Part shown: positions 55,686 to 63,788 of the stretch, one piece after another | How positions within the stretch are numbered: position 1 is the stretch's first letter | Layout of the letters: each line of letters begins with the position of its first letter | Origin: Janthinobacterium lividum | GTDB taxonomy: Bacteria > Pseudomonadota > Gammaproteobacteria > Burkholderiales > Burkholderiaceae_D | Length of the DNA: 64,000 nt | Direction of reading: 5' to 3' | Assembly: GCF_034424625.1 (NCBI RefSeq) | Contig: NZ_CP139976.1 | Span: 3,596,001-3,660,000 of the forward strand | Program-made: the position numbers and the translations under genes | Notes under the pieces: generated by a model | The model's database searches: none | Told to the model about the DNA's origin: nothing | What the model saw: the letters and a program-made list of their open reading frames with translations, nothing else

Positions 55686-56945
55686 ATGCGAAAACTTCGT
55701 TCCACGATTATTTTTACCATGCTGGCCAGTTTGGCCATGCCTGTATTGTCGGCGGATAAGCCGCTCTCTTTGCCGGACCGCCTGGCTGCCCTTCGCACGA
55801 CTATTGCGATCGACCATGGAAAGATGCTTGGTTCCGGCGCGGCACCATTAATAAATGCGGGCCTGGAAAGCCAATTCGTACTCATCGGTGAGGACCATGG
55901 GATTACAGAAATTGCGAATTTTTCGGCGGCGTATTTTGAAGCATTGGCAGATCAAGGATTTACGACGCTGATTGTCGAAAATGGGCCGGCGGTTGCCGGT
56001 GCCTTGGAAAAAGCGTTGAAGTCCAATACTGGCGTCGCTGGCATAGCCGCATTTAATCAGGCATATCCGGTCGCCACTGCTTTTTACAAGTGGCAAGCTG
56101 AGGCGCAATTCCTGGCCCGTATCGCCAAAGCTGCCGGACCATCGTTCCAATTGGTGGGAATGGATCAGGAGCTCATGGGCGCTTCGAAATATTTGCTCGA
56201 CCAAATGGCTGAGCAACCGCTTAATCCTTTGGCGAAAGCAAAAATCGAGGCCTTCCGCAAGCGTGAAAGCGACAACTATCGCCGAGCGTCGGAGAGCGGA
56301 GACCCGAGAGAGCTCTTCATGGTAAAAATCCAAGAGGAAGAATTATTCGCGCTGCAGAAGCTGCTCACGGCACCTGAGGAAATGCCCGCCTTGGCGATGC
56401 TAAATTCATTGATTGAAAGCCGCAGCATTTATACTAAAAACATGACTCCGGGACAAGGATATGGGTCGAATACACAACGTGCCAGGCTGATGAAGCAGTA
56501 TGTGGCCAGCCATTTGACGCATGCGCCTGCACAGCGCATGTTGCTGAAAGCCGGTGCAGTGCATGTCTTCCGAGGCTATAACCCGCTTGGTGCCGGTAGC
56601 CGGGAGATCGGCAATTATTTGGCGGAATATGCGGAAGGCCGCGGACAAAAATCGCTGCATGTGCTGGTGCTGGCGCTCAAAGGCCAGCAGGCGCAATTTG
56701 CGGGCATTGGGCGCGCGTCGGCCTCCACAGAAATTGAAAAAGTCGATAGCAAGTCTTCCATGGCTGGCGTATTGCCCTTCTTTGCCGCGGCGAAAGAGCA
56801 TAAGGAATGGTCATTGTTCGACGTGCGCCCCTTGCTGGGATCGGCGAAAACTCTGGCGAATGGAGACAGCAGTGTCCAAGGCATGATTCAGGGCTACGAT
56901 TTCGTACTGGTCATTCCAGAGGGAAACGCAACGTCGGATCTGTGA
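55686..56945 (+). CDS. Secreted protein, probable ChaN/EreA-like superfamily
   Basis: A 419-residue precursor with a signal peptide (cleaved near Pro-Val-Leu-Ser-Ala). The N-terminal motif Leu-Ile-Gly-Glu-Asp-His-Gly-Ile-Thr-Glu followed by Leu-Ile-Val-Glu-Asn-Gly-Pro and Gly-Met-Asp-Gln-Glu, and later His-Val-Phe-Arg-Gly-Tyr, resembles the Glu/His pattern of the erythromycin-esterase / ChaN / TraB group, putative metal-dependent hydrolases. This is a motif-level resemblance only. Base composition is lower in GC than neighbours. The start at 55686 follows a weak TTGAGAAAA site. Confidence 0.7.
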   Translation: MRKLRSTIIFTMLASLAMPVLSADKPLSLPDRLAALRTTIAIDHGKMLGSGAAPLINAGLESQFVLIGEDHGITEIANFSAAYFEALADQGFTTLIVENGPAVAGALEKALKSNTGVAGIAAFNQAYPVATAFYKWQAEAQFLARIAKAAGPSFQLVGMDQELMGASKYLLDQMAEQPLNPLAKAKIEAFRKRESDNYRRASESGDPRELFMVKIQEEELFALQKLLTAPEEMPALAMLNSLIESRSIYTKNMTPGQGYGSNTQRARLMKQYVASHLTHAPAQRMLLKAGAVHVFRGYNPLGAGSREIGNYLAEYAEGRGQKSLHVLVLALKGQQAQFAGIGRASASTEIEKVDSKSSMAGVLPFFAAAKEHKEWSLFDVRPLLGSAKTLANGDSSVQGMIQGYDFVLVIPEGNATSDL

Positions 56946-57672
56946 CAATATCGCCATCGGCCCTCAGCTGCAGCGCGGCACTGCTGCGCATGCCGCGGCT
57001 CATGCCCGGCATCTCCACGATCCAGGCATGCGTTCAATCGTTACCACCCGGATGCTTGCGCATCCTGGACTCAAAAAACTGCCACGCGGCTGCCGGCGTA
57101 TCAACGTCATCGTTCATTTCACCGAGCAGCTTGCTTTCAGCAATCGCACGATCGATGAGGGCGGACAGAAAAGCGACGTCGTTCGTTTGCGCCTGGGTCG
57201 TTGCGTCGGCGCGGCAATCATTCCAGGCCTGCTTGCCGTCGCTTGCACGATCAGCATTATCTTTTTGCTGCGGGCCCGATTGATCCAGTCCAGCGAGCGA
57301 TATCCGCCGAACGTGTCCTGCCCCGGCATCCACGCGGCGCTTGCGCCATGACCGTGGAGCAGGCCAGCGACAAGCAGGGCACTTTTTTGCGCAGGGACAT
57401 AGCGTCGCGGCCAGTTGGCCAAATCAAACAATGCAGTTGAATTATTGCCCATTTGAAATCAACAAGCCGTCCGCCGGCATTGATGCAACCATCGCCTCCG
57501 CAAGACGTCGACTGCCAGGGCGCCCAGCCGCCGCATAAACCCTACTCAGAATTACAACAAATCAGTGACAATTGATTAGAATTATTGATATTCAACCAAC
57601 TACAATTAGTAGGAATCATCCTACACGATGAAGTAAATTCTCTATATTTGATTCAACTTTTTGGGAGGAAAT
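56946..57672. other. Gene-poor, AT-shifting region with a possible broken gene
   Basis: About 730 bp between two plus-strand genes. The middle holds a minus-strand coding-like stretch (57034-57452) that appears to change frame. From 57540 on, the sequence is strongly AT-rich and should contain the promoter of the lipoprotein gene. Nothing else is recognised. Confidence 0.4.
57034..57333 (-). CDS. Hypothetical protein, possibly a frameshifted remnant
   Basis: A 99-codon minus-strand frame from a GTG start. Its second half reads like a folded helical protein (Asn-Asp-Val-Ala-Phe-Leu-Ser-Ala-Leu-Ile-Asp-Arg-Ala-Ile-Ala-Glu, then Ala-Trp-Gln-Phe-Phe-Glu-Ser-Arg-Met-Arg). A second minus-strand frame starting with ATG at 57452 provides a plausible N-terminus with a hydrophobic segment, but the two are out of register. 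Either it is a real short gene or one gene split by a frameshift near 57250-57330. No family recognised. Confidence 0.35.
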   Translation of the reverse strand: MDAGAGHVRRISLAGLDQSGPQQKDNADRASDGKQAWNDCRADATTQAQTNDVAFLSALIDRAIAESKLLGEMNDDVDTPAAAWQFFESRMRKHPGGND

Positions 57673-58752
57673 ATGAAATTTCATATGTTCTTGACGCTTC
57701 CAATGTTGCTCTCCCTGGCTGGCTGCGCAGGCATGATACGTACTCCACAAGATCAGGCAACTCAAATTGATTTCAGTGCGAGCTACATGAATTCCCTGTC
57801 AGAAAAATATAAACCCAACGATAAGCTAACCAGCTCGAACTTCCATCAGCAACTCATAAACTACGATAGCCTCGAAGGCAAGGATCTAGATGAGGAAGCC
57901 AGGAAGGCTGACGTTGGAATCAAATCACTTGCCCTTGTCGACATTCATTCATTGACAAATGGCTTGCACAGTATTGAGGCCGATATTTCGCGGCACTTGA
58001 CATATAAGGCTATCGAAGAAAATCGTCTGAAAGCCCTGGAGAAGGAATTTTCGGCACTCAACAAAAAAACACCGCCGTCTGACGTCGCGATAGCTGCGCT
58101 GCAAGATAAAATTGATGAAAGAAAAACAAAACTATCCGAGATTGCATCAACGTTGAGAAAATTTGAAGCAGATAAGTCATCGCAAATCTTGCTCATCGAG
58201 GAAAAAAAATCAATAGTAAAAACGATCGATGGGAAGGTTTACCAGACATCGGAAAAAGACCGAATGCGCATACGAAACGGGATAGTTCGCGACTTCATGG
58301 CCATCGCCGACCATAATTACATGCAATTCAAGAACGAATTGCTGGCTGGACGGGTGCGTACCGATACGATTGCGGACATCACTGAACTTCTGTTATCCAC
58401 AGCGACCACGCTCACCGGTGGCCTGATGACCAAGACCAACTTGGGTGCGGCATCAACCCTGTTAAAAGGATCGCGGGCAACCGTAGACAAGAATTTCTTC
58501 GCGCAACAAACCATGCGGGCCATTATCAACTCCATGGAGGCAAGCAGATCTTCGGATAAGACCGTCATTATTTCAAAAATGAACAAGTCCACGAGTGTCT
58601 ATCCTATTAGCGAAGCGATCTCCGATGTTCAGCGGTATCAAAGCCGCGCCAGCCTCTTCCTGGCGGTCCTGGATCTGGCGAACCAATCAGGCAAAAGCGC
58701 CGTTTCGTTAGAGAAGGACCTGAATACAGAAACCATGCAATCGATAAACTAG
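57673..58752 (+). CDS. Coiled-coil lipoprotein of unknown function
   Basis: A 359-residue precursor with a lipoprotein signal ending Leu-Ser-Leu-Ala-Gly-Cys (Cys18). The region of about residues 100-185 is rich in Lys/Glu heptads (Arg-Leu-Lys-Ala-Leu-Glu-Lys-Glu-Phe...Arg-Lys-Thr-Lys-Leu-Ser-Glu-Ile) and is a probable coiled coil; a Thr/Ser/Leu-rich segment with membrane-active character follows (about 235-262). GGGAGGA sits five bases before the ATG. Codon use (frequent AAA, ATA, GAT) and lower GC differ from the flanking genes, suggesting horizontal gain. No known family recognised. Confidence 0.8.
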   Translation: MKFHMFLTLPMLLSLAGCAGMIRTPQDQATQIDFSASYMNSLSEKYKPNDKLTSSNFHQQLINYDSLEGKDLDEEARKADVGIKSLALVDIHSLTNGLHSIEADISRHLTYKAIEENRLKALEKEFSALNKKTPPSDVAIAALQDKIDERKTKLSEIASTLRKFEADKSSQILLIEEKKSIVKTIDGKVYQTSEKDRMRIRNGIVRDFMAIADHNYMQFKNELLAGRVRTDTIADITELLLSTATTLTGGLMTKTNLGAASTLLKGSRATVDKNFFAQQTMRAIINSMEASRSSDKTVIISKMNKSTSVYPISEAISDVQRYQSRASLFLAVLDLANQSGKSAVSLEKDLNTETMQSIN

Positions 58753-58887
58753 GGCAATGCTATGGAAAATTATCCATGCATCATGATTGCCTTGTCCGTC
58801 GTTAGCAGTTAGGCTGCGTGCTCGCCCGCCACCAGACATTGGGATTGTGCGGGCGCATCCCAACCCTACCGGACTCACAGGCATCAC

Positions 58888-59436
58888 TTGAAAAAAACTA
58901 CCATTGCCGCCGCTGCGGCCATCATTGCCATCGCCGCCACCGTCTACGCTTCGCCGTACTACACCTTGCACCAAATTAAGACTGCGCTGGCCGAGCGCAA
59001 TGCCGAAGCGCTGGCCGCACACGTGGACTTCCCCGCCCTGCGCGCCAGCGTCAAGACGCAGCTGGAAGCCAGCATGGCCCGCAGCATCGAGGCGACAGCT
59101 GGCAGCGGCAACCCTCTGGCCGCCCTGGGACAGTCGATCGCCAGCGCCATGCTGGGCAAGATGGTCGACACCATGGTCTCGCCCGCCGGCGTGGTCGCGC
59201 TGGTCAACAAGAGCGCCGTCAGCCCGCAAGCAGAGGTGAATGCGAATCCGGATGCGCCCGCCGATGGTGCACGGAAGAAGGCCGACTATACGGCGGGCTA
59301 TGCCGGCGTGAACACTTTCGTCGTGCGCGCCAAGGGTGGCAATGCGCAGGAAGGCGCGCTGGTCCTGCTGCGCCATGGCGTGTGGGGCTGGAAACTAAGC
59401 TCGATCGAGATTGCCTCGGCGATGGCCGCACATTAG
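58888..59436 (+). CDS. DUF2939 family protein
   Basis: A 182-residue protein with an N-terminal hydrophobic segment and the DUF2939 pattern (Tyr-Thr-Leu-His-Gln-Ile-Lys-Thr-Ala-Leu, then Val-Asp-Phe-Pro-Ala-Leu-Arg, and a C-terminal Trp-Lys-Leu-Ser). It is likely periplasmic or membrane-anchored; function unknown. No ATG is available: TTG at 58888 with CAGG upstream is the best start. High-GC codon use returns here. Confidence 0.82.
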   Translation: MKKTTIAAAAAIIAIAATVYASPYYTLHQIKTALAERNAEALAAHVDFPALRASVKTQLEASMARSIEATAGSGNPLAALGQSIASAMLGKMVDTMVSPAGVVALVNKSAVSPQAEVNANPDAPADGARKKADYTAGYAGVNTFVVRAKGGNAQEGALVLLRHGVWGWKLSSIEIASAMAAH

Positions 59437-59506
59437 CAAAGCGCGCGCATGCGCCAGCAATCTGAGACACAATGCGGGTCATTTACATCAGATTGCAGGA
59501 AACTTC

Positions 59507-60163
59507 ATGCTGAAACACACCGCCTTGGCGCTGACCATGGCCTGCGCCGCGCCATCCGCCCATGCCACGGATGGGATTGCTGGCGCCGAGCGCAGCCACT
59601 CCGTCGCCGCGCGCATGCAGGCGGAAACGTCCAACGCTGCCGATCCTGGCGCCCCGGCCCTGCTGCCCGTTCCCAGCGACATTTCTCTGGCCGAGCTGGA
59701 GCGCCGCCTGGCACTGGGCCAGGCGCAGGCCGCTGAAAAACAGTATACCAGCGCACTCGACCCGGCCATTCTGAACGGCCTGGCACAGCAGATGGATTGC
59801 CTGGACATCATCGGCGTACAGCCGTTCGGCTTCCCGCTCGATCAAACGCAGCCCACCGTCCTGAGTGGTGCACACCTGCTGGCTCGCTGCCCGGACAGGG
59901 CTTACGTGGCGATCACGGCGATGTCGATGGCGGGCAAGACGGGCAAGCGCGTCAGCATTTCGCCGCAATCGTTCCAGCAGACCGTGGATGGCAAGCCCGC
60001 GCGGCGGCTGTATTACAAGGCGCCCAACGGGCGCCAGAAGGAATCGCTGACCATCGCCGATGGCAGTTATGTGTATGCGCTCGAATATTGGTCGCTCGAT
60101 GACAGCCAGCAAAGGGGCATGGTCGGCAAGCGCAGGATGGAAACATTGACGTTGCCGCAATAA
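59507..60163 (+). CDS. Hypothetical secreted protein
   Basis: A 218-residue precursor with a signal peptide (cleaved near Ala-His-Ala-Thr, about residue 20). An Ala/Glu-rich stretch is followed by a beta-rich domain with two Cys (Met-Asp-Cys-Leu, Leu-Ala-Arg-Cys) that may form a disulfide. GCAGGA lies seven bases before the ATG. No family recognised. It follows the DUF2939 gene by 70 bp. Confidence 0.75.
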   Translation: MLKHTALALTMACAAPSAHATDGIAGAERSHSVAARMQAETSNAADPGAPALLPVPSDISLAELERRLALGQAQAAEKQYTSALDPAILNGLAQQMDCLDIIGVQPFGFPLDQTQPTVLSGAHLLARCPDRAYVAITAMSMAGKTGKRVSISPQSFQQTVDGKPARRLYYKAPNGRQKESLTIADGSYVYALEYWSLDDSQQRGMVGKRRMETLTLPQ

Positions 60164-60184
60164 AATAGGTGCGAACAGGTGAAA

Positions 60185-60204
60185 TACTGTATATTCATAC
60201 AGTT
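60185..60204. promoter_or_regulatory. LexA (SOS) box
   Basis: TACTGTATATTCATACAGTT has the exact CTGT-N8-ACAG core (60187-60202) with an AT-rich centre, very close to the proteobacterial LexA consensus. It lies 24 bp upstream of the ATG of the acetyltransferase, overlapping its probable promoter. Confidence 0.75.
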
Positions 60205-60227
60205 ATTGACTATCCCCCCTTTCGAGC

Positions 60228-60674
60228 ATGCCTGCACACCCGCACAAGGACTTACCCTACACTATCTGCATCAGCGCCACGATCGATGCGGAGGTCGAGC
60301 AAACCATCCTCGACGGCTTGAATGCCTACAACGATGCCATCACCGGCTATAGTGACAGGCAGGCGTTGAGCGTGATCGTGCGCGACCGCGACAGCCAGCG
60401 GGTGCTGGGCGGCGCCATGGGCCGGACCTCGCTGGGCCTGCTGTTTCTCGATCTGTTCTATTTGCCCGCCGCCTTGCGCGGGCTGGGTCTGGGCAGCCAG
60501 ATACTGGCGCAATTCGAAGAGGAAGGACGTCGGCGCGGCTGCGCTTCGGCGGTGCTGTACACCATCAGTTTCCAGGCACCCGAGTTTTACGAGCGCCGCG
60601 GCTGGCGCCGCTTCGGCGACATCGCCTGCAGCCCGGAAGGCACGAGCCGGGTATTCATGAGCAAGGCCTTGTAG
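60228..60674 (+). CDS. GNAT-family N-acetyltransferase, probable SOS gene
   Basis: A 148-residue acetyltransferase. The acetyl-CoA loop is Leu-Arg-Gly-Leu-Gly-Leu-Gly-Ser-Gln-Ile, followed by Phe-Gln-Ala-Pro-Glu-Phe-Tyr-Glu-Arg-Arg-Gly-Trp, both typical. A LexA-type box stands directly upstream, so DNA damage probably induces it. It could modify an antibiotic, a toxin or a protein; nothing in the sequence decides. Confidence 0.88.
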   Translation: MPAHPHKDLPYTICISATIDAEVEQTILDGLNAYNDAITGYSDRQALSVIVRDRDSQRVLGGAMGRTSLGLLFLDLFYLPAALRGLGLGSQILAQFEEEGRRRGCASAVLYTISFQAPEFYERRGWRRFGDIACSPEGTSRVFMSKAL

Positions 60675-60733
60675 GCCGCATGCGACAGTGGCCGGCGGCA
60701 AACCTGCCGCCAGCCACGATCAACGACCGTTGC

Positions 60734-61426
60734 TTACATGCCCAGGGACTTGAGCAGGTCGGCGTTGTCGTCGTCTTCCGGCTCCGCTGCAGGCGCCGGG
60801 GCGGCGTCCCGTTCGCGGTTCGCGAATTCGCCATCCATCAGCGAGTCGGCGTCGACTTCGCGCGAATCGAAATCATGCAACTTGATGAACTCGGTACGGT
60901 CGATCGCCAGTTCCAGGTAGAAAATATTGTTCTTTTCCGTATAGAAAGTGACGCGGCGCATTTCCGGACGGTCCAGCGGCGTGTCGACGCTGAGCATCAC
61001 CTGCTTGTTCAGCACCAGCATCTTCGGCTGGCTCTGGGTGATATTCGTTTGCAGTTCGCGCCGCACCTTGCCCGTGAAGTCGCCCACGATCTGGTTCATC
61101 AGCTCGCCCATGATGTTCGACACTTCGTCCGACGTGTAGAAACTGGCCAGCTCCGACTTCGGCATACCCATGTGCAACATGTAGCGCTCGTAGATTTCCA
61201 TCGCCGTATCGGCGGCAAAATTGAGCACGACCAGGCCAGTGAAACCGCCATCGAACATCACGAAGCAGCCGATGTCCGGCTTCAGGCCCGTCTTGGTGAT
61301 GCGCTGCACCATGCCCGAATAATTGACCTTGCTTTGTGTTGCAACGTTGAGCACCCGAACCACCGAGTTGCACAAACTCATCAACAAATCTTCTGTACCG
61401 TACACAACATCCTTTTCTGCATCCAT
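60734..61426 (-). CDS. DUF3334 / CheX-like protein
   Basis: A 230-residue protein that resembles DUF3334 and, in its core (Asp-Ile-Gly-Cys-Phe-Val-Met-Phe-Asp-Gly-Gly-Phe...Glu-Val-Ser-Asn-Ile-Met-Gly-Glu-Leu-Met-Asn-Gln-Ile-Val-Gly-Asp-Phe), the CheX/CheC phosphatase fold with the Glu-x-x-Asn-Ile pattern. The C-terminal 40 residues are acidic and end Leu-Leu-Lys-Ser-Leu-Gly-Met. The ATG at 61426 has GGAGAGG upstream. CheC-type proteins dephosphorylate CheY, so a link to chemosensory signalling is plausible but unproven. Confidence 0.8.
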   Translation of the reverse strand: MDAEKDVVYGTEDLLMSLCNSVVRVLNVATQSKVNYSGMVQRITKTGLKPDIGCFVMFDGGFTGLVVLNFAADTAMEIYERYMLHMGMPKSELASFYTSDEVSNIMGELMNQIVGDFTGKVRRELQTNITQSQPKMLVLNKQVMLSVDTPLDRPEMRRVTFYTEKNNIFYLELAIDRTEFIKLHDFDSREVDADSLMDGEFANRERDAAPAPAAEPEDDDNADLLKSLGM

Positions 61427-61732
61427 GAGCAACCTCTCCTACTATTTTAAAGATGACAGCACTGTTCCCTGTCCGCCGCGAGCCGAAACACGACAGTTTC
61501 GCTCAGCAAGCGGACGACTTCACCTTTGCATGTCTGACCTTGCGTGGCAGCGCGCGCCGCGTTGCCGCCGGCACGAACCGCCCTCTTACCTTTTTCCGTA
61601 TAGAAATAAGTATCAGATGCGCAGAATACCCAGATGTAACATTTCCGTCCAGCCATACCTGCATTTACTTGATGATCTGTGCAGAAATACCATATCCGGC
61701 CTTGGCACTGGCGTCAGCACAGGAAATAGTAA
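61427..61732. other. Intergenic region DUF3334 / DUF1488
   Basis: About 305 bp on the minus strand between two same-strand genes. It should contain the DUF3334 promoter. Only short, unconvincing frames are present, and no repeat or RNA structure was recognised. Confidence 0.4.
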
Positions 61733-61990
61733 CTAAAAATCAAGGGCGCGCAAGACCACGCCGCTGACCAGCAGATCGCGGCTCAGGTAGGCGAAGGCAC
61801 GCTGGCCGATGCGCAGGCGGTGGGTGTCGAAGATGGCCAGCAAGTCGCCACCCTGCCCCTGGTCCAGGCTGTGCAATGCCGTGATGGTGATACGGCACGT
61901 CTTTTCCGCCCCGAAAACGGTCAAATGGAAACGGATGGCATCACCCGCCTGCTCGATCGCGATGCTGTCGCGCAGGATTTCATAGGGCAT
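61733..61990 (-). CDS. Small DUF1488-like protein
   Basis: An 85-residue protein with the outline of DUF1488 (a predicted-fold family of unknown function): an N-terminal strand pair, Ile-Arg-Phe-His-Leu-Thr-Val, a Cys-Arg-Ile-Thr-Ile-Thr-Ala-Leu segment, and Leu-Ala-Ile-Phe-Asp-Thr-His-Arg-Leu. GGGAGAA lies before the ATG. It follows the sensor kinase gene by about 50 bp on the same strand. Confidence 0.65.
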   Translation of the reverse strand: MPYEILRDSIAIEQAGDAIRFHLTVFGAEKTCRITITALHSLDQGQGGDLLAIFDTHRLRIGQRAFAYLSRDLLVSGVVLRALDF

Positions 61991-62038
61991 GGCAGTTCTC
62001 CCTGCGGTGGGCCGAATGCGCTGGCAGGGGGCGCCCGT

Positions 62039-63190
62039 TCATGCGGCGAACGTGGCGGCAGAATCGACATGCCGTGGCAAGTCGATGATGAAGACGCAGC
62101 CATGGCCAACCACGCTCTCCACGCTCAAGTTGCCGCCATTCGCCTCCACGCTGCGCCGGGCAATCGACAGGCCCAGTCCCAGGCCAGTCTTGTTGGCGCC
62201 GGCTTGCGTAAATGGCAAAAACATGTCATCCGCGGCCTCCGGCGGCAGGCCGGCGCCGTTGTCTTCCACCTCGATCCTGATCCGTTCGCCATTCGCATAC
62301 GCGCGCAGCACCACGGTGCCATTTGGCGCGCCAAACTTGAAGGCATTCTGCAGCAGGTTTCCCACGGCGGAGAGCAGCAAATCCTGGTCCGCATGGAGCT
62401 GCAGCAAGGGAGCGACCTCTTCCACGACCAGGGTGCAGCGCAGCAAGTCCGCTTCCAGGCTTGCCGAATAGCTCACTTCTGTGATGAAGTTATTCAAGGA
62501 AAAAACCGAACGCTGCAAGGTCAGGCCCGCCTCCACCCGCACCTCCGCCAGGGAGCGGTCGATCAGGGTACGCAAACCCACGAGGCTGCGCTCGAGTACG
62601 GCCCCGGTCGCGCCCGTCACACCCATGCCACCCTGCTTGAGCGCAGAGACAGCCAGGCTGGCCGTTCCCAGTTGATTGCGCAGTTCATGGGCAAAGTAGC
62701 CGATGCGCTGACTCAGTGCCAATGCCTGTTCATTGGCAATCAGCACGTCGCGCCGCTGGGTAAATTCCGACACGGCTTCGGCGATGCCGTTGTCGAGGCA
62801 ACGGTTCAGCGTCCTGAATTCCTCGACGGCGAACTGCTCGTCCATGACCACGGCGAGATCGCTGACAGCCTGGCACAGGTCGCCATAACCGTGCACTACC
62901 TGGCTGATGGAATAACCGAGCGCCAGCAATTGCCCGCCGTGCGTGGTGGCACTGTCGGCCAGTTCCGATGTGCCATGCGCACTGCCATCAGCGGGGCCGG
63001 AAATGGCCAGGCTTAGCGCCATCTTGCCTGCATCTTCCGCCTTCAAGGTACGGATCAGCTGATCCAGAAAGATGGGTACGCCGTGTTGCAACTGATGCTC
63101 GGACGGCAAGCGCATGGACCTCATGGCGACCTTTTCACGGCAACGGCGCTCAAGCTCGGCGCGATTTTCCACTAGGAATAAATGCATCAT
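62039..63190 (-). CDS. Cytoplasmic sensor histidine kinase
   Basis: A 383-residue kinase with no membrane helices. The N-terminal 150 residues are helical and like RsbRD-type sensor domains (Leu-Ala-Leu-Gly-Tyr-Ser-Ile-Ser-Gln-Val-Val-His-Gly-Tyr-Gly-Asp-Leu). The H-box is Ala-His-Glu-Leu-Arg-Asn-Gln-Leu; the N-box Asn-Leu-Leu-Gln-Asn-Ala-Phe-Lys-Phe and G-boxes Asp-Asn-Gly-Ala-Gly-Leu and Gly-Leu-Gly-Leu-Gly-Leu-Ser are intact. No response regulator is adjacent, so it is an orphan here. AGGAAA precedes the ATG. Confidence 0.9.
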   Translation of the reverse strand: MMHLFLVENRAELERRCREKVAMRSMRLPSEHQLQHGVPIFLDQLIRTLKAEDAGKMALSLAISGPADGSAHGTSELADSATTHGGQLLALGYSISQVVHGYGDLCQAVSDLAVVMDEQFAVEEFRTLNRCLDNGIAEAVSEFTQRRDVLIANEQALALSQRIGYFAHELRNQLGTASLAVSALKQGGMGVTGATGAVLERSLVGLRTLIDRSLAEVRVEAGLTLQRSVFSLNNFITEVSYSASLEADLLRCTLVVEEVAPLLQLHADQDLLLSAVGNLLQNAFKFGAPNGTVVLRAYANGERIRIEVEDNGAGLPPEAADDMFLPFTQAGANKTGLGLGLSIARRSVEANGGNLSVESVVGHGCVFIIDLPRHVDSAATFAA

Positions 63191-63363
63191 GACGTTTCCT
63201 GCTATCTGGAATGAGGGACAAGCAAGCAAGACTACCGGTAGCACACGCAAGCCACCGTCTGTTACCGAACACAGGTGCCTGCCCGCATATCCTTGCACGC
63301 GGGACGCGTCCGGCACCCCCATGTGCTATTGTCATCGGATACCTCACCAGGCAGGAGCCATGT

Positions 63364-63681
63364 ATGCACAACATCGTTACCAGCGTCTCGTTCCGCTACA
63401 TTGATCCGCGCCACAAAGAACCGGGCCCGAGCAGGGAATTCATCAATCAGAACATCCTGCTGCCGCCGGGCGCCCATCTGCCCCGCATGGGCGAGGCGAT
63501 CGAACTGATGCACTGGGACTTGAACCGCGACATGAAATCCGGCGTCTATTCTGTGCTGTTTGTCCACACACGCATTGCCTTATTTGATGGCAACGAAAAG
63601 CCTTCCGGCTGGCACACCACGATCACCGTGGGACCGCAGTCCGACGAAATTGACGAACGTTTTCTCAGCGCCCCCTCCTGA
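63364..63681 (+). CDS. Hypothetical 105-residue protein
   Basis: A soluble protein without signal or membrane segment, starting Met-His-Asn-Ile-Val-Thr-Ser-Val-Ser-Phe-Arg-Tyr. CAGGAG lies six bases before the ATG. Strand-rich pattern, no family recognised. It diverges from the sensor kinase. Confidence 0.7.
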   Translation: MHNIVTSVSFRYIDPRHKEPGPSREFINQNILLPPGAHLPRMGEAIELMHWDLNRDMKSGVYSVLFVHTRIALFDGNEKPSGWHTTITVGPQSDEIDERFLSAPS

Positions 63682-63788
63682 TAGCCGTGCGCCCCTTGTT
63701 CCGGGCAGGCCTGACCACCTAAAATAGTGCTTTATATTAAACATGATCGTGACGGCAACAAGCACTAATGTCACGCACAAGGAAGTCA

